Shown here piece after piece: positions 1-8,537 of a stretch of DNA of 64,000 bases. Each line of letters starts with the position of its first letter. Positions within the stretch are counted from its first letter, which is position 1. The translations under genes were made by a program, and so were the position numbers. The notes below the pieces were generated by a model. That model made no database searches. It had not been told where the DNA came from and saw only the letters and a program-made list of their open reading frames with translations. Source of the stretch: Rummeliibacillus sp963792445 (GTDB lineage: Bacteria > Bacillota > Bacilli > Bacillales_A > Planococcaceae). The stretch lies in assembly GCA_963792445.1 (NCBI GenBank), contig CAWBWO010000009.1, positions 1-64,000 on the forward strand, read 5' to 3'.

Positions 1-1244
1 TAATGACCAATTCCAGCAACATCAACATGCTTCAGATGTGTATTATTTAGTAAGATTAATACGACTGATAATAAGACAAATCCGGCCCCTACTAAAAATG
101 GGACACTTGGATTATATATCTCTGCAAGTTTTCCAGCTGTATATGGCGCAATCGCTCCACCGATAAAACGAAGGAAGCTATATGCGGCAGATGCTGTTGC
201 ACGTTCAACAGGAGCAGCATTCATGACGGCAGTTGTAATTAAAGTATTGTTGTTTCCTAAGAATGCCCCAGCTAAAATAACTGCTCCAATAACTACCCAT
301 TGCGTGGAAGTCCAAATGCCCATTGAAACAAGAAGTAAGGCGAATAGAGTTAACATCGCACACATTGACTTTATGGTACCAAAGGATTCTTGAAGCTTTG
401 GTGCCATGAAAACGGAAGTGAAAGCAAGTAATATCCCCCAACCAAGGAATACATAACCCAATCCATGTTCTTTTAACCCCATAACAAAAGGTGCATACGC
501 CAATAATGTAAAAAAGCCAAAATTATATAATGCAGCAGCAACACCAAAAATTAATAATGAACGATGTTTTAAGGCACGGAAAGGATCTAATATAGAAGTT
601 TTAATGTGATTGTTACTACTTTTATCTGCTTTTGGCATGAGGAGTAATAAGCCAATAAACGCAATAATCATCAGTGAGGCAACACCTAGAAACGGACCTC
701 TCCATGACATTGCTCCCAACCAGCCTCCAAGAAGTGGTCCAACGGATATTCCAAGACCGATTGCAGCTTCGTACAAAATAATTGCTTTAGCTGTTCCACT
801 GTTTGAGAGTGAAACGATAGCTGCTAAAGCTGTCGCCACAAATAATGCGTTGCCAAGTCCCCAACCCCCACGAAGGCCAACAAGGGACCAAATGCTATTT
901 GAAAATCCCCCAAGTGCAGAAAATACTGCAATAATGACAATACCTGTTAGCAGAGTCCATTTAATACCTAGCCTAGAGGAAATCATTCCGGTAATGATCA
1001 TTGCCACTGCCATAACGGCATTATAACTTGTAAAAAGTAATGTTACCTGACTATGTGAGGCATGTAATTTATCCGCTATTGCTGGTAAAATCGGATCCAC
1101 TAGACCAAGACCCATAAAAGCAATTATACATGCGAAAAAAACAGCCCAAACCGATTTTGGTTGAGCAAATAATCCTCCTTGTAAGACAGGCTCCAAGTCT
1201 GTTTTTGTTGGTGATTCAGAAATTAATTGTGGTTTAGACGACAT
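1..1244 (-). CDS. MFS transporter, probable drug/proton antiporter (3' end outside window)
   Basis: Reading the minus strand from ATG 1244 gives an open frame to the left edge (about 414 residues), so the C-terminus lies outside the window. The protein starts MSSKPQLISESPTK and has repeated hydrophobic segments with typical MFS loops (LVDPILPAIADKL near residue 50; GLRGGWGLGNALF near 120; GPLLGGWLG near 155). I chose ATG 1244 over ATG 1250 because AGGAG at 1252-1256 is 7 nt from the former and almost touches the latter. It probably exports a toxic compound. It is divergent from the MarR gene at 1554, the usual layout of a MarR-repressed exporter. The substrate cannot be read from sequence. 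Confidence 0.85.
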   Translation of the reverse strand, partial: MSSKPQLISESPTKTDLEPVLQGGLFAQPKSVWAVFFACIIAFMGLGLVDPILPAIADKLHASHSQVTLLFTSYNAVMAVAMIITGMISSRLGIKWTLLTGIVIIAVFSALGGFSNSIWSLVGLRGGWGLGNALFVATALAAIVSLSNSGTAKAIILYEAAIGLGISVGPLLGGWLGAMSWRGPFLGVASLMIIAFIGLLLLMPKADKSSNNHIKTSILDPFRALKHRSLLIFGVAAALYNFGFFTLLAYAPFVMGLKEHGLGYVFLGWGILLAFTSVFMAPKLQESFGTIKSMCAMLTLFALLLVSMGIWTSTQWVVIGAVILAGAFLGNNNTLITTAVMNAAPVERATASAAYSFLRFIGGAIAPYTAGKLAEIYNPSVPFLVGAGFVLLSVVLILLNNTHLKHVDVAGIGH

Positions 1245-1553
1245 ACACATTCTCCTCTTGTTTAAATTTTGCTTATGCATATTTTTTGAAAAAATTTACT
1301 GTATTTCTTTTTTGTTCAATTAGTTGTATTATACAATTAATTTTCGCTAGTTCAATAGTTCTTTTTTACGAAAAATTCTGTCTATTTTAGTATTTCTCCG
1401 TAAAACTCCACTGGTGATTTCTGCTTTAGGTGCTTTGCTTTTCGTTCTATCAACAGATTAGTAAAATCACATAGTCCTTTTACATAGCCTAATATTTAAA
1501 AATAGAATATGGTATTATTTGTTTAAGACGTATTTTATAGTGAGGTTATTGTT

Positions 1554-1977
1554 ATGCATGAAAAAGATTTTGAGATGATTGAACTGGAACTGGCCATCCT
1601 TATTCGTCGTTCAACTTTTGTTACTTCCAATAAAAAATTTGGGAATCTTGACCGCTCTGCCTATTTGTTACTGCGTCGGATAGCAAGCCATAGGAGCTGC
1701 GGGAATGAAAATTCTTGCTGGCGAATTTCAGCTAGATATCTCCACGATCAGCAGACAAGCAGCTGCTTTAGAGCAAAAAGGATTTTTGTATCGAATTCCT
1801 GATCCATTAGATGGAAGGGCCTATAAACTTCAAATTACTGAACTTGGAACAAGGGTATATAACGAGCATAAGCAAGCACGTTTGGATAGATTAGTTGAGG
1901 TAATAAATGATTGGACGGATGAGGAGCGTCAAGTTTTTGGCCAGCTTCTAAAAAAATTTAATCAATCTTTGATTTAG
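1554..1977 (+). pseudogene. MarR-family regulator with a single-base frameshift
   Basis: ATG 1554 has a TGAGG ribosome site. The first frame encodes MHEKDFEMIELELAILIRR... and runs to SH at 1689-1691. The winged-helix part (GAAGMKILAGEFQLDISTI, then SRQAAALEQKGF and RIPDPLDGRAYKL) is in the next frame from 1693. Dropping one base, the A at 1692, joins them into a normal MarR protein of about 140 residues ending at 1977. The recognition helix and wing are well preserved, so this is either an indel error or a very fresh mutation. It is divergent from the MFS gene and is its likely repressor. The operator would lie in 1245-1553. Confidence 0.8.
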
Positions 1978-2073
1978 CTTTTTTCTTCATTTATTTCAAT
2001 AATGGAAAGTCCTAAGAATTACGGATTTGGTGCTGAGTGGAATACTTTTATAAGTCTGTAAGTTAAATATGCA

Positions 2074-2108
2074 AAAGAACGGATTCCTAAAAAAGGAATC
2101 CGTTCTTT
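2074..2108. terminator. Bidirectional terminator between marR and alaT
   Basis: Perfect 14-bp stem (AAAGAACGGATTCC / GGAATCCGTTCTTT) with a 7-nt A-rich loop. It sits between two convergent genes, so it can stop transcription from both sides. Confidence 0.85.
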
Positions 2109-2140
2109 CATATTACTAATTTAACTAGCTTATCTATTCC

Positions 2141-3309
2141 TCACAAACTATCAACAAAATGTTTCATTCGTTTAATCGCTTCTTGTAGTTGTTCTAGTGA
2201 AGAGGCATAGGAACAGCGAATATGGCCTTCGCCACTTTCCCCAAATACATCTCCTGGTACTACAGCTACGCCTTCTTTGAGCAATAATTGTTCAGCAAAT
2301 TCTTGTGAACTTAGCCCGGTTGATTTGATGGAAGGGAAAGCATAAAACGCACCGCCGGGAACATGACATTCTAGTCCAATTTCATTTAATGAGCTGACAA
2401 TATAGTTTCGACGTCTACGATAACTTTTTACCATCTCATCTACATCTGGTCGGCCATTTTGGAGTGCATCAATCGCTGCATACTGAGACATGGTCGATGC
2501 ACACATTAGGGCATATTGATGTAATTTTAACATCGCTTCTGAAATCGAGCAGGGGAGCAAACAAATCCAAGACGCCAGCCGGTCATAGCAAAGGCTTTTG
2601 AAAATCCAGAAACTAAAATGGTTCTTTCCTGCATACCTTCAATGGCTGCCATACTCGTATATTCTTCATCATATGAAAGTTCTGCGTAGATTTCGTCGGC
2701 TATGATGAGTAAATCGTGTTTTTTTGCTAGGTTTGCGATTTCTTCTAATTCGCTCTTATTTAGCATAGTGCCAGTAGGATTATTAGGCGAACATAGCATA
2801 ATGGCCTTTGTTTTATCAGTAATGACTTCTTCTAGTTGGCTAGGAAGAATTTTAAAGTCATTTTCTTTTAATGCTTGAACTTGAACTGCCACACCACCTG
2901 CTAATGTAACCATTGGAATATAAGAAACAAAGCATGGTTCTACTACAATGACTTCATCGCCTGGATCTAAAATGGTTCTCATGGCAAGATCAATGGCTGA
3001 ACTTGCACCAACCGTTACGATAATTTCATCTGCTGGAGAATAGTCTACGTTAAATCGGTTTTTCATATAAATAGCAATTTCTTCACGTAACTCCATTAAA
3101 CCAGCATTTGGTGTATAAGAAGTATAGCCTTGTTCGAGTGATCGAATCGCTGCTTCTCTTATATGCCAAGGTGTCACAAAATCAGGTTCACCGACACCTA
3201 GTGAGACAACGCCTTCCATACCTGCAGCCAAATCAAAGAATCGGCGAATACCTGAAGGTTTTAAATCGTTAGCCATTTTTGATACATACTTGCTTTTCAT
3301 TGAATTCAT
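2141..3309 (-). pseudogene. alaT: PLP-dependent aminotransferase (AlaT-like), frameshifted
   Basis: Class I/II aminotransferase with PLP-fold landmarks: GVGEPDF near residue 38, NPNAGL-type turn, CSPNNPTG near 170, ADEIYAEL, and the lysine motif SGFSKAFAMTGWRLGF. The first frame breaks after GFVCSPAR; the rest (ISEAMLKLHQYALMCAST... to KHFVDSL) is one frame over. Adding one base near 2545 gives one protein of about 390 residues. The start ATG at 3309 overlaps the stop of the upstream Lrp/AsnC gene by one base (TAATG), so the two are co-translated. This pair matches the alaR-alaT (yugG-yugH) operon of B. subtilis, where AlaT makes alanine from pyruvate. The break may be a sequence error. Confidence 0.85.
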
Positions 3310-3809
3310 TAAGGTGACACCACAATTCTTGGATCTTTTTTGTCTGGTTCAAAGATGATTCCGTCATGTTTATATTTATTCAAAATAAAGTGAGTGGTTG
3401 TTGAAATAACAGAATCAAGGGTAGAAAGCTTTTTGGATACGAAGTTGGCCACTTCGTTTAATGATTTGCCTTCTATAATAACTGATAAATCGAAAGCACC
3501 GGACATTAAATAGACAGATGTTACTTCATCAAAACGATAAATTCTTTCAGCAATATCGTCAAATCCAACGCCTTGTTTTGGTGTTACTTTTACATCAATC
3601 ATAGCTCTTACACCTGGATGTTGATCTACTTTTGTCCAATCTATGAGTGATATATATTTCACAATTACATTATTTTCCTCAAGTTTTTTGATAGACTGTT
3701 CCGTTTCTTCTACGCTTAACCCAATCATTTTAGCTAAATCTGCAGTCGCTATACGTGCATCTTTTTCTAAAATTTCAACTATTTCAATTTCCTTTTCGGT
3801 TAATTTCAT
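3309..3809 (-). CDS. alaR: Lrp/AsnC-family regulator of the aminotransferase
   Basis: 166 residues. The N-terminal winged helix (MKLTEKEIEIVEILEKDAR then ATADLAKMIGLSVEETEQSI) is followed by a ligand-binding RAM/AsnC domain (GFDDIAERIYRFDEVTSVYLMSGAFDLSVII). The start has GGGGG seven bases upstream. It overlaps the aminotransferase by one base, as B. subtilis alaR (yugG) precedes alaT. It probably senses an amino acid and activates the operon. The gene is intact although its partner is broken. Confidence 0.85.
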   Translation of the reverse strand: MKLTEKEIEIVEILEKDARIATADLAKMIGLSVEETEQSIKKLEENNVIVKYISLIDWTKVDQHPGVRAMIDVKVTPKQGVGFDDIAERIYRFDEVTSVYLMSGAFDLSVIIEGKSLNEVANFVSKKLSTLDSVISTTTHFILNKYKHDGIIFEPDKKDPRIVVSP

Positions 3810-3929
3810 GGAAAGACCCCCATTTGTTATTAAATAATAATATTATAGCAAAATTCTAACCAATTTAAACTAGTTAAAATTGTCTTTAAAATAAAGTATT
3901 GAGGTATATTTATAAAAAAGATGCTAACA

Positions 3930-3970
3930 AAAAACCTGAAGATTTGGTTTATGGGTATCTTCAGGCTTTT
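3930..3970. terminator. Stem-loop terminator downstream of the BASS transporter
   Basis: 9-bp stem CCTGAAGAT / ATCTTCAGG (3935-3943, 3957-3965) with A-run on one side and CTTTTTAT on the other. It ends transcripts coming from 5021 on the minus strand. Confidence 0.75.
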
Positions 3971-4055
3971 TATGTGTGAATTTTTAGATGGCGATTTACA
4001 ATGATTTCCACAAATTTTAAATCAGGTTGGTTGACTATATTCTGTACGTGATAAT

Positions 4056-5021
4056 TTAAAATACTACTTTTTCCGTTGAAGACTGGCACTCAATACTTTT
4101 CTTCAAAAGTACTTTACTAAATAGCGATGCCAAAACTTGTTGGAACAGCATGCCAAACACCACTGGCATTGCTACTTTACTTGGAAAATACGTTGTTGCT
4201 ACAATTACACCAATCGCAATATTGCGCATTCCTCCTGTAAAAACGAGCGTAGTCATTTGAGGATAATCCTTTAAAACAAATCGTCCAATGAGCAATGCAA
4301 AGAAGTATCCTGATACAGCCATGAGTAAGACCAATAGAATAATGCCTAATAAATGAAGATTGAAATCCTTTAAATAGGGTGCAATCGCACTACTATTGAT
4401 CATAATAACGCCAAATAATGATAGTTTAGAAAATGGAGCTAATTTCTTGCCAATTTTCTTAGGTATTTCACCATTTGATAATTCATTGACGAATATCCCT
4501 ACAATAGTTGGTAAGACAATCATTAAAATCAAATCAATAACGAGTGATGAAACATCTAAATGAATCATTTTTCCTGAAACCGTATGTAATAATAAGGGCA
4601 TGATTAATGGTGAAAGTAGTGTATCGATTAAAATAATAGATAAACCTAAAGGTAAATGCCCTTTACAAATAGAAATCCAAATAACGCTCGTTACACCTGT
4701 TGGTACAGCAACGGCTACTACAAATCCAACAGTTAATAAGTGGTCATGGAAAATGACGGTAGATAAGAAGTAAGCCCATAAAGGCATCAAAATATGTAAA
4801 AAAATGATGGTGAATAGAATAAGAAATGGATGCTTGATAAAGACATTTGCATCTTTAAATTTCATCTTCAAACTACCGGAAAACGTCATAAATGCGAATA
4901 ACCAAGATACAAGGAATATTAAATGATGTCCGACGTTTTCCAACAAAACACCTATTACTAAACTAAGGGGCGTTAATATAGCAATGTTCTTTTGAAAAAA
5001 CGCATTTAGTTTATCTAACAT
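4056..5021 (-). CDS. Bile acid:sodium symporter family (BASS) transporter
   Basis: About 321 residues from ATG 5021, which has AAGAAGG seven bases upstream; an in-frame ATG at 5054 has no such site. The protein has eight to ten hydrophobic helices and BASS-type crossover motifs (VAVPTGVTSVIWISICKG and FTGGMRNIAIGVIVA). It is the YocS-like branch. Family members take up organic anions with sodium; the substrate here is unknown. It is single-gene, with a terminator after it. Confidence 0.85.
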   Translation of the reverse strand: MLDKLNAFFQKNIAILTPLSLVIGVLLENVGHHLIFLVSWLFAFMTFSGSLKMKFKDANVFIKHPFLILFTIIFLHILMPLWAYFLSTVIFHDHLLTVGFVVAVAVPTGVTSVIWISICKGHLPLGLSIILIDTLLSPLIMPLLLHTVSGKMIHLDVSSLVIDLILMIVLPTIVGIFVNELSNGEIPKKIGKKLAPFSKLSLFGVIMINSSAIAPYLKDFNLHLLGIILLVLLMAVSGYFFALLIGRFVLKDYPQMTTLVFTGGMRNIAIGVIVATTYFPSKVAMPVVFGMLFQQVLASLFSKVLLKKSIECQSSTEKVVF

Positions 5022-5236
5022 AATAAAACCTTCTTTAATATTTTTCCCAATCATAACACATTTATTAGAGATATATAGCCCGATTATTTAAGAATGTAGT
5101 GGATTTAGGTATACTTCAAATACAATAGTGAAGAAAGATGAAACTGCTTATGGTATGAAGAAAAAAGTCGAATATAGAAGGGCAACTATAGCAAATAATT
5201 GGTTTACATATCTAAACAAAATAAGCACAAATAAAA

Positions 5237-5267
5237 GAAACTAGCTTGGAAAAATCAAGCTAGTTTC
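5237..5267 (-). terminator. Terminator for the pirin operon
   Basis: Perfect 12-bp stem (GAAACTAGCTTG / CAAGCTAGTTTC), 7-nt loop. On the minus strand it is followed by TTTTATTT, so it terminates the 6337-5346 operon. Confidence 0.75.
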
Positions 5268-5345
5268 CTTTGAATTTCCAGAGTAACTAGAGAAATTAAC
5301 CTACTACTTCATTTGTAATGAAACATTACATAGTTCTTGTGAAAC

Positions 5346-5624
5346 TCATGAAACTGTATAAACTGTTTTACGATCGGCAGTGATTTTGAATTTACCTTCA
5401 TCCTCTAAGTAATGTGCATCACCTTTTGAGGAATAATACCAAGTTTTTTGATTACCTTCTGCATCAAAGATATTTAGTTCTTCATGAAATTCTAATAGTG
5501 TATCAGCTGTTTCTTGGTCGGTGATGAAAGAAATTTCCCAAACATTTTCATCATCTGATTTAATTTCGTACTCCGCTGGTTCACAGAAAAGTCTGCTGCC
5601 AACCGCATGGCGAATATATAACAT
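5346..5624 (-). CDS. Small hypothetical protein co-transcribed with pirin
   Basis: 92 residues, no signal or membrane segment; acidic, with a run of alternating strands (EYEIKSDDENVWEISF, KTWYYSSKGDAHYLEDEGKF). I do not recognise the family. The ATG overlaps the pirin stop by one base (TAATG) behind GGAGGTGAGG, so it is translationally coupled to the pirin gene and probably serves the same oxidative or electrophile response. Confidence 0.75.
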   Translation of the reverse strand: MLYIRHAVGSRLFCEPAEYEIKSDDENVWEISFITDQETADTLLEFHEELNIFDAEGNQKTWYYSSKGDAHYLEDEGKFKITADRKTVYTVS

Positions 5625-6337
5625 TAATCCTCACCTCCAGGTAGATCAATCAATAGTAGAAATGCATCTTGTTTTGCTTGTAATGTTAGGTGGTCAACAT
5701 CTGTGATACGGGCATCATCACGTCTATTTAATTCGATATCACCATTCAGTAAAACTTCTCCTTCAATGACAAATAGATAAGTTTTTCTTCCTTCTTCCTG
5801 CTCAAAACTAAGCTCTTTTCCAGCATCTAATTGTGATAAATAGAGCGTAGTATCTTGATGGATCATCGCTACATTATCACCAGGATTACCAGATACAATC
5901 GGTAACAGATTATTTCTGATCTTGTCGCGGTCAAATGAAATATCTTCATAGGAAGGTGTTAATTGTTTTTCATTGGGTAAAATCCATAATTGTAAAAAAT
6001 GAGTCTCTTCATCATGAGAAGGGTTAAATTCTGAATGCAACACACCTGTTCCAGCTGTCATTCGTTGAATATCACCATATTTCAATGTTCCAACATTTCC
6101 AAGATTATCTTTATGTTTTAATTCCCCCTTTAAAACAATAGAAATAATTTCAGCATCTCGATGTGGATGAATGCCAAACCCTTTGTCAGGTTGAATAATA
6201 TCATCATTTAATACACGCAACGGGCCAAATTGGATATTTTCTTTATCATAATAAGGACCAAATGAAAAACTGAAATGACTCTCTTGCCAATCACTCGTTG
6301 CTAAAAATCGCTCGCTAGATGGAATAACTTGGATCAT
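5624..6337 (-). CDS. Pirin-family cupin (YhhW/quercetinase-like)
   Basis: 237 residues, a two-cupin fold. The metal site signature IHPHRDAEIISIVLKGELKH is near residues 57-76, with RMTAGTGVLHSEFN (second histidine region and glutamate) near 92-105. ATG 6337 follows GAAAGGTGATT. Bacterial pirins of this branch act as quercetin dioxygenases or redox-sensing cupins; the substrate here is not known. An MhqR-like palindrome at 6370-6389 lies just upstream, which suggests induction by quinones or other electrophiles. Confidence 0.88.
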   Translation of the reverse strand: MIQVIPSSERFLATSDWQESHFSFSFGPYYDKENIQFGPLRVLNDDIIQPDKGFGIHPHRDAEIISIVLKGELKHKDNLGNVGTLKYGDIQRMTAGTGVLHSEFNPSHDEETHFLQLWILPNEKQLTPSYEDISFDRDKIRNNLLPIVSGNPGDNVAMIHQDTTLYLSQLDAGKELSFEQEEGRKTYLFVIEGEVLLNGDIELNRRDDARITDVDHLTLQAKQDAFLLLIDLPGGED

Positions 6338-6369
6338 TTTTAATCACCTTTCTGCAAATCGCTTCATAT

Positions 6370-6389
6370 TTATCTCGAATTTGAGATAA
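6370..6389. promoter_or_regulatory. MhqR-like operator of the pirin operon
   Basis: TTATCTC-6 nt-GAGATAA, a perfect 7-bp inverted repeat 33 bp upstream of the pirin start. The B. subtilis MhqR box (TATCTCGAATTCGAGATA) differs at a single base in the core. MhqR is a MarR-type repressor released by 2-methylhydroquinone and catechol. No mhqR gene is in this window. Confidence 0.75.
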
Positions 6390-6443
6390 TTATATAAGAG
6401 ATTGGTTGGAAATTCAAGGGGAGGGGCATAGCATAATGAGGGT

Positions 6444-6575
6444 GAGTTACGATAAAGAAGGAGAGTGGTGATAATCGTCTATTTGGTAATTATAATAAGG
6501 GCGAGTAGTGATAAACGAGTGCGGTGGTGAGAAAGGATTTGTGAAAGGTGATGGTCCTAGCCTGAGCGGTGATGC
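6444..6575. repeat. Irregular 19-21-nt degenerate repeat array (GAGTGGTGATAA type)
   Basis: Copies of a 12-nt head (best forms GAGTGGTGATAA at 6463 and GAGTAGTGATAA at 6503) recur at about 6444, 6463, 6484, 6503, 6522, 6543 and 6564, with variable sequence between. Steps are 19, 21, 19, 19, 21 and 21 nt. It resembles the stricter period-21 arrays elsewhere in the window. No gene is visible here; the frame open on the minus strand lacks any family signature. Confidence 0.5.
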
Positions 6576-6673
6576 TTTAGTCACCCAACGTTGAAATGTT
6601 AGAACGTTTGTAGGGCGTTCCTCGCTATCCTTCATTATTTTGACATAAATATACCCTAATGTTAGGATGTATT

Positions 6674-6824
6674 TACCCCGCATTAACGGGCAGTAGGACT
6701 CCCACCTCAAGGCTTTAGAAAATTCTAAGGAGCAAAGGTGGGAGATAACTGCCCGTAAAAGCCCGATTGGTTCAACTAACAATCAGTGGGAGAAAATCCC
6801 CCACTGATTGAAGTTTCACTTTAT
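6674..6824 (-). mobile_element. IS200/IS605-type relic (no transposase), copy A
   Basis: Read on the minus strand it starts ATAAAGTGAAACTTCA, has a hairpin ATCAGTGGGGG / CCCACTGAT, a shared inner block (CCAATCGGGCTTTTACGGGC, CCTTGAGGTGGGAGT) and ends GTTAATGCGGGG. The same ends and inner blocks recur at 61064-61339 and 62396-62536. Subterminal hairpins, lack of terminal inverted repeats and an AT-rich flank fit an IS605-type element reduced to its ends. No TnpA or TnpB coding remains. It abuts an MhqR-like operator and a truncated pirin gene. Confidence 0.6.
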
Positions 6825-6840
6825 CTTGAATGCGAGATAA
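6821..6840. promoter_or_regulatory. Second MhqR-like operator, next to the pirin remnant
   Basis: TTATCTT-6 nt-GAGATAA, one mismatch from a 7-bp inverted repeat and close to the 6370 copy. It directly precedes the pirin fragment at 6841 and touches the outer end of the IS605-type relic, so it probably controlled a former third pirin gene. Confidence 0.55.
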
Positions 6841-6984
6841 ATGATAGTAGTAGAACTTGGTATGCATCCGCATCAAGGTTTTGAATTCATTACCAATGTG
6901 ATCAAAGGTAATGCGTATCATCGAAATACACTTGGTCAAAATACAATTAATAGAGTTTCGAAAAAGACTTGGATTTGGCGCTAG
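6841..6984 (+). pseudogene. Pirin gene remnant (internal fragment)
   Basis: The 47-codon frame contains LGMHPHQGFEFITNVIKGNA then YHRNTLGQNT, which aligns with the first cupin motif of the two intact pirins (HPHRDAEIISIVLKGELKHK and HPHRGFETVTVVLEG). The N-terminal 45-50 residues and everything after the first cupin are missing. It is therefore a decayed third pirin, positioned between an operator-like palindrome and the intact pirin at 7058. Confidence 0.7.
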
Positions 6985-7057
6985 TCAGATTAAATAACTT
7001 TAAATAAATATTGAAATAAATCTAAAACAGGGTGGCTTATAAAGGAGAGAAATTGAA

Positions 7058-8071
7058 GTGAATAATAAAATCATGAAAATACAAAAATTAGGATTTCCAT
7101 GGGAGACAGAAGATCCGTTCCTTATTACAGTACACCATAAAGATGCCTATCCTGCAGGAAACGATCAGCAGGGTCCTAACGTATCGTTGGAAGGCAGAAA
7201 TCTTGGCGAAGATTTTACATTACGTGATGGTTTTAGAATGTATCATGGTACAACGGTTCCGGGATTTCCTGTACATCCCCACAGAGGGTTTGAAACTGTA
7301 ACCGTCGTTCTTGAAGGTTTTGTCGATCATTTTGATTCATATGGATCTTCGGGTCGATTTGGGAATGGAGATGTTCAATGGATGACAGCAGGAAAAGGCT
7401 GCCAACATACAGAAATGTTTCCTCTTATCCATCAGGACAGAGATAATCCGCTTGAACTCTTTCAAATATGGTTGAATTTACCTTCAAAAGATAAATTCGC
7501 TGAACCGGATTATAAAATGTTATGGTCCGAGGATATACCAGAAGTACAATTGGCAGCTGCCAATGGAAAGAAAACGACTGTAAGACTGATTGCCGGAAAT
7601 ATGCTTGGTGAGTCTAGTTTAGAACCAAACTCTATTTCTTGGGCAAATGATAAAGGTCATCATGTGGGAATCCATCTTATAAAGATGGAATCGGAAGCAA
7701 CTTTTACCCTACCGGCAGTTTCAGAAACAATGACAAGAAATTTATACTTTTATCATGGAGATACATTAAATATAGAGGAAACAACTGTTGAAACATACCA
7801 TCGTGTAAAGCTTGCTGGTGATCAGGATATCACAATTACAAATGGTTCATCTGAGAGTTATATGCTGCTTCTAGAGGGTGAGCCAATAAAAGAACCAGTA
7901 GTAGCCTATGGACCGTTTGTAATGAATACGAAGCAAGAAATTCACGATGCATTCAGCGAATATCAAAAAACACAATTTGGTGGTTGGCAGTGGGGTCGCC
8001 CAGATCCTGTAAATAAGCGTGAATCAGGAAGATTCGCACGCCATGCGGATGGAAGAGTTGAAAAAAGGTAA
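7058..8071 (+). CDS. Pirin-family cupin protein (long form)
   Basis: 337 residues from GTG 7058, which has AAAGGAGAG eight to ten bases upstream. The first cupin carries VHPHRGFETVTVVLEG near residues 71-87 and QWMTAGKGCQHTEMF near 107-121. A second cupin-like domain follows (LYFYHGDTLNIEE, SYMLLLEGEPIKEPVV), and the tail FGGWQWGRPDP with a basic end is typical of long bacterial pirins. Function is presumably a metal-dependent dioxygenase or redox sensor. It does not have its own MhqR-like box, but one lies 218 bp upstream with the pirin relic. Confidence 0.85.
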   Translation: MNNKIMKIQKLGFPWETEDPFLITVHHKDAYPAGNDQQGPNVSLEGRNLGEDFTLRDGFRMYHGTTVPGFPVHPHRGFETVTVVLEGFVDHFDSYGSSGRFGNGDVQWMTAGKGCQHTEMFPLIHQDRDNPLELFQIWLNLPSKDKFAEPDYKMLWSEDIPEVQLAAANGKKTTVRLIAGNMLGESSLEPNSISWANDKGHHVGIHLIKMESEATFTLPAVSETMTRNLYFYHGDTLNIEETTVETYHRVKLAGDQDITITNGSSESYMLLLEGEPIKEPVVAYGPFVMNTKQEIHDAFSEYQKTQFGGWQWGRPDPVNKRESGRFARHADGRVEKR

Positions 8072-8247
8072 CCGCTATTCATGGGATGTAAGTGTACAAA
8101 TATCCGTATTAGAAATTTAGCACGCCTAAATTATTGAAAGCTGCCTTGTATATAATAAAAAGGGACTTTTCAGTTTAACAAAACAAAAAGATAAGTTTTT
8201 TTATTAACTTATTCTCTTGACATCGTTACAGTAACATATAAACCGCA

Positions 8248-8280
8248 GACCTATCCGTATTATTGGATAGGTCATTTTTT
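8248..8280 (+). terminator. Rho-independent terminator
   Basis: 9-bp stem GACCTATCC / GGATAGGTC followed by ATTTTTTG. It lies in the 457-bp gap after the long pirin gene. Apart from this hairpin and the promoter at 8482-8510 I see nothing else in the gap. Confidence 0.75.
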
Positions 8281-8481
8281 GTAGACTTTAGTTTGTTGAA
8301 CTTGAAGAAATAGAAATAAAATTCAAAACTTTATTAATTTCCAAAAAGTCATTAGTAAAGTCAGCTTTTTTACAGAGTTTACATCTCCCTTACATTAGGG
8401 AATATCTTTTGTTATTGATAATGATTTTTCCATAGTGACTACAAGTTATTTAATATTAAATTGAGTTCGAAAATATATTAT

Positions 8482-8510
8482 TTGAATATTCAATCATATT
8501 TGACTATGAT
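8482..8510 (+). promoter_or_regulatory. Sigma-A promoter of the sigma-54 activator gene
   Basis: TTGAAT (8482-8487), 17-bp spacer, TATGAT (8505-8510), about 28 bp upstream of the start at 8538. Confidence 0.5.
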
Positions 8511-8537
8511 AATATCAAAAATGACTAGGTGATGCAG

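Noticed and set aside
6447..6782. 111-codon minus-strand frame through the IS605-type relic
   Set aside because: It spans the relic and the degenerate array, and its translation has no transposase or other motif.
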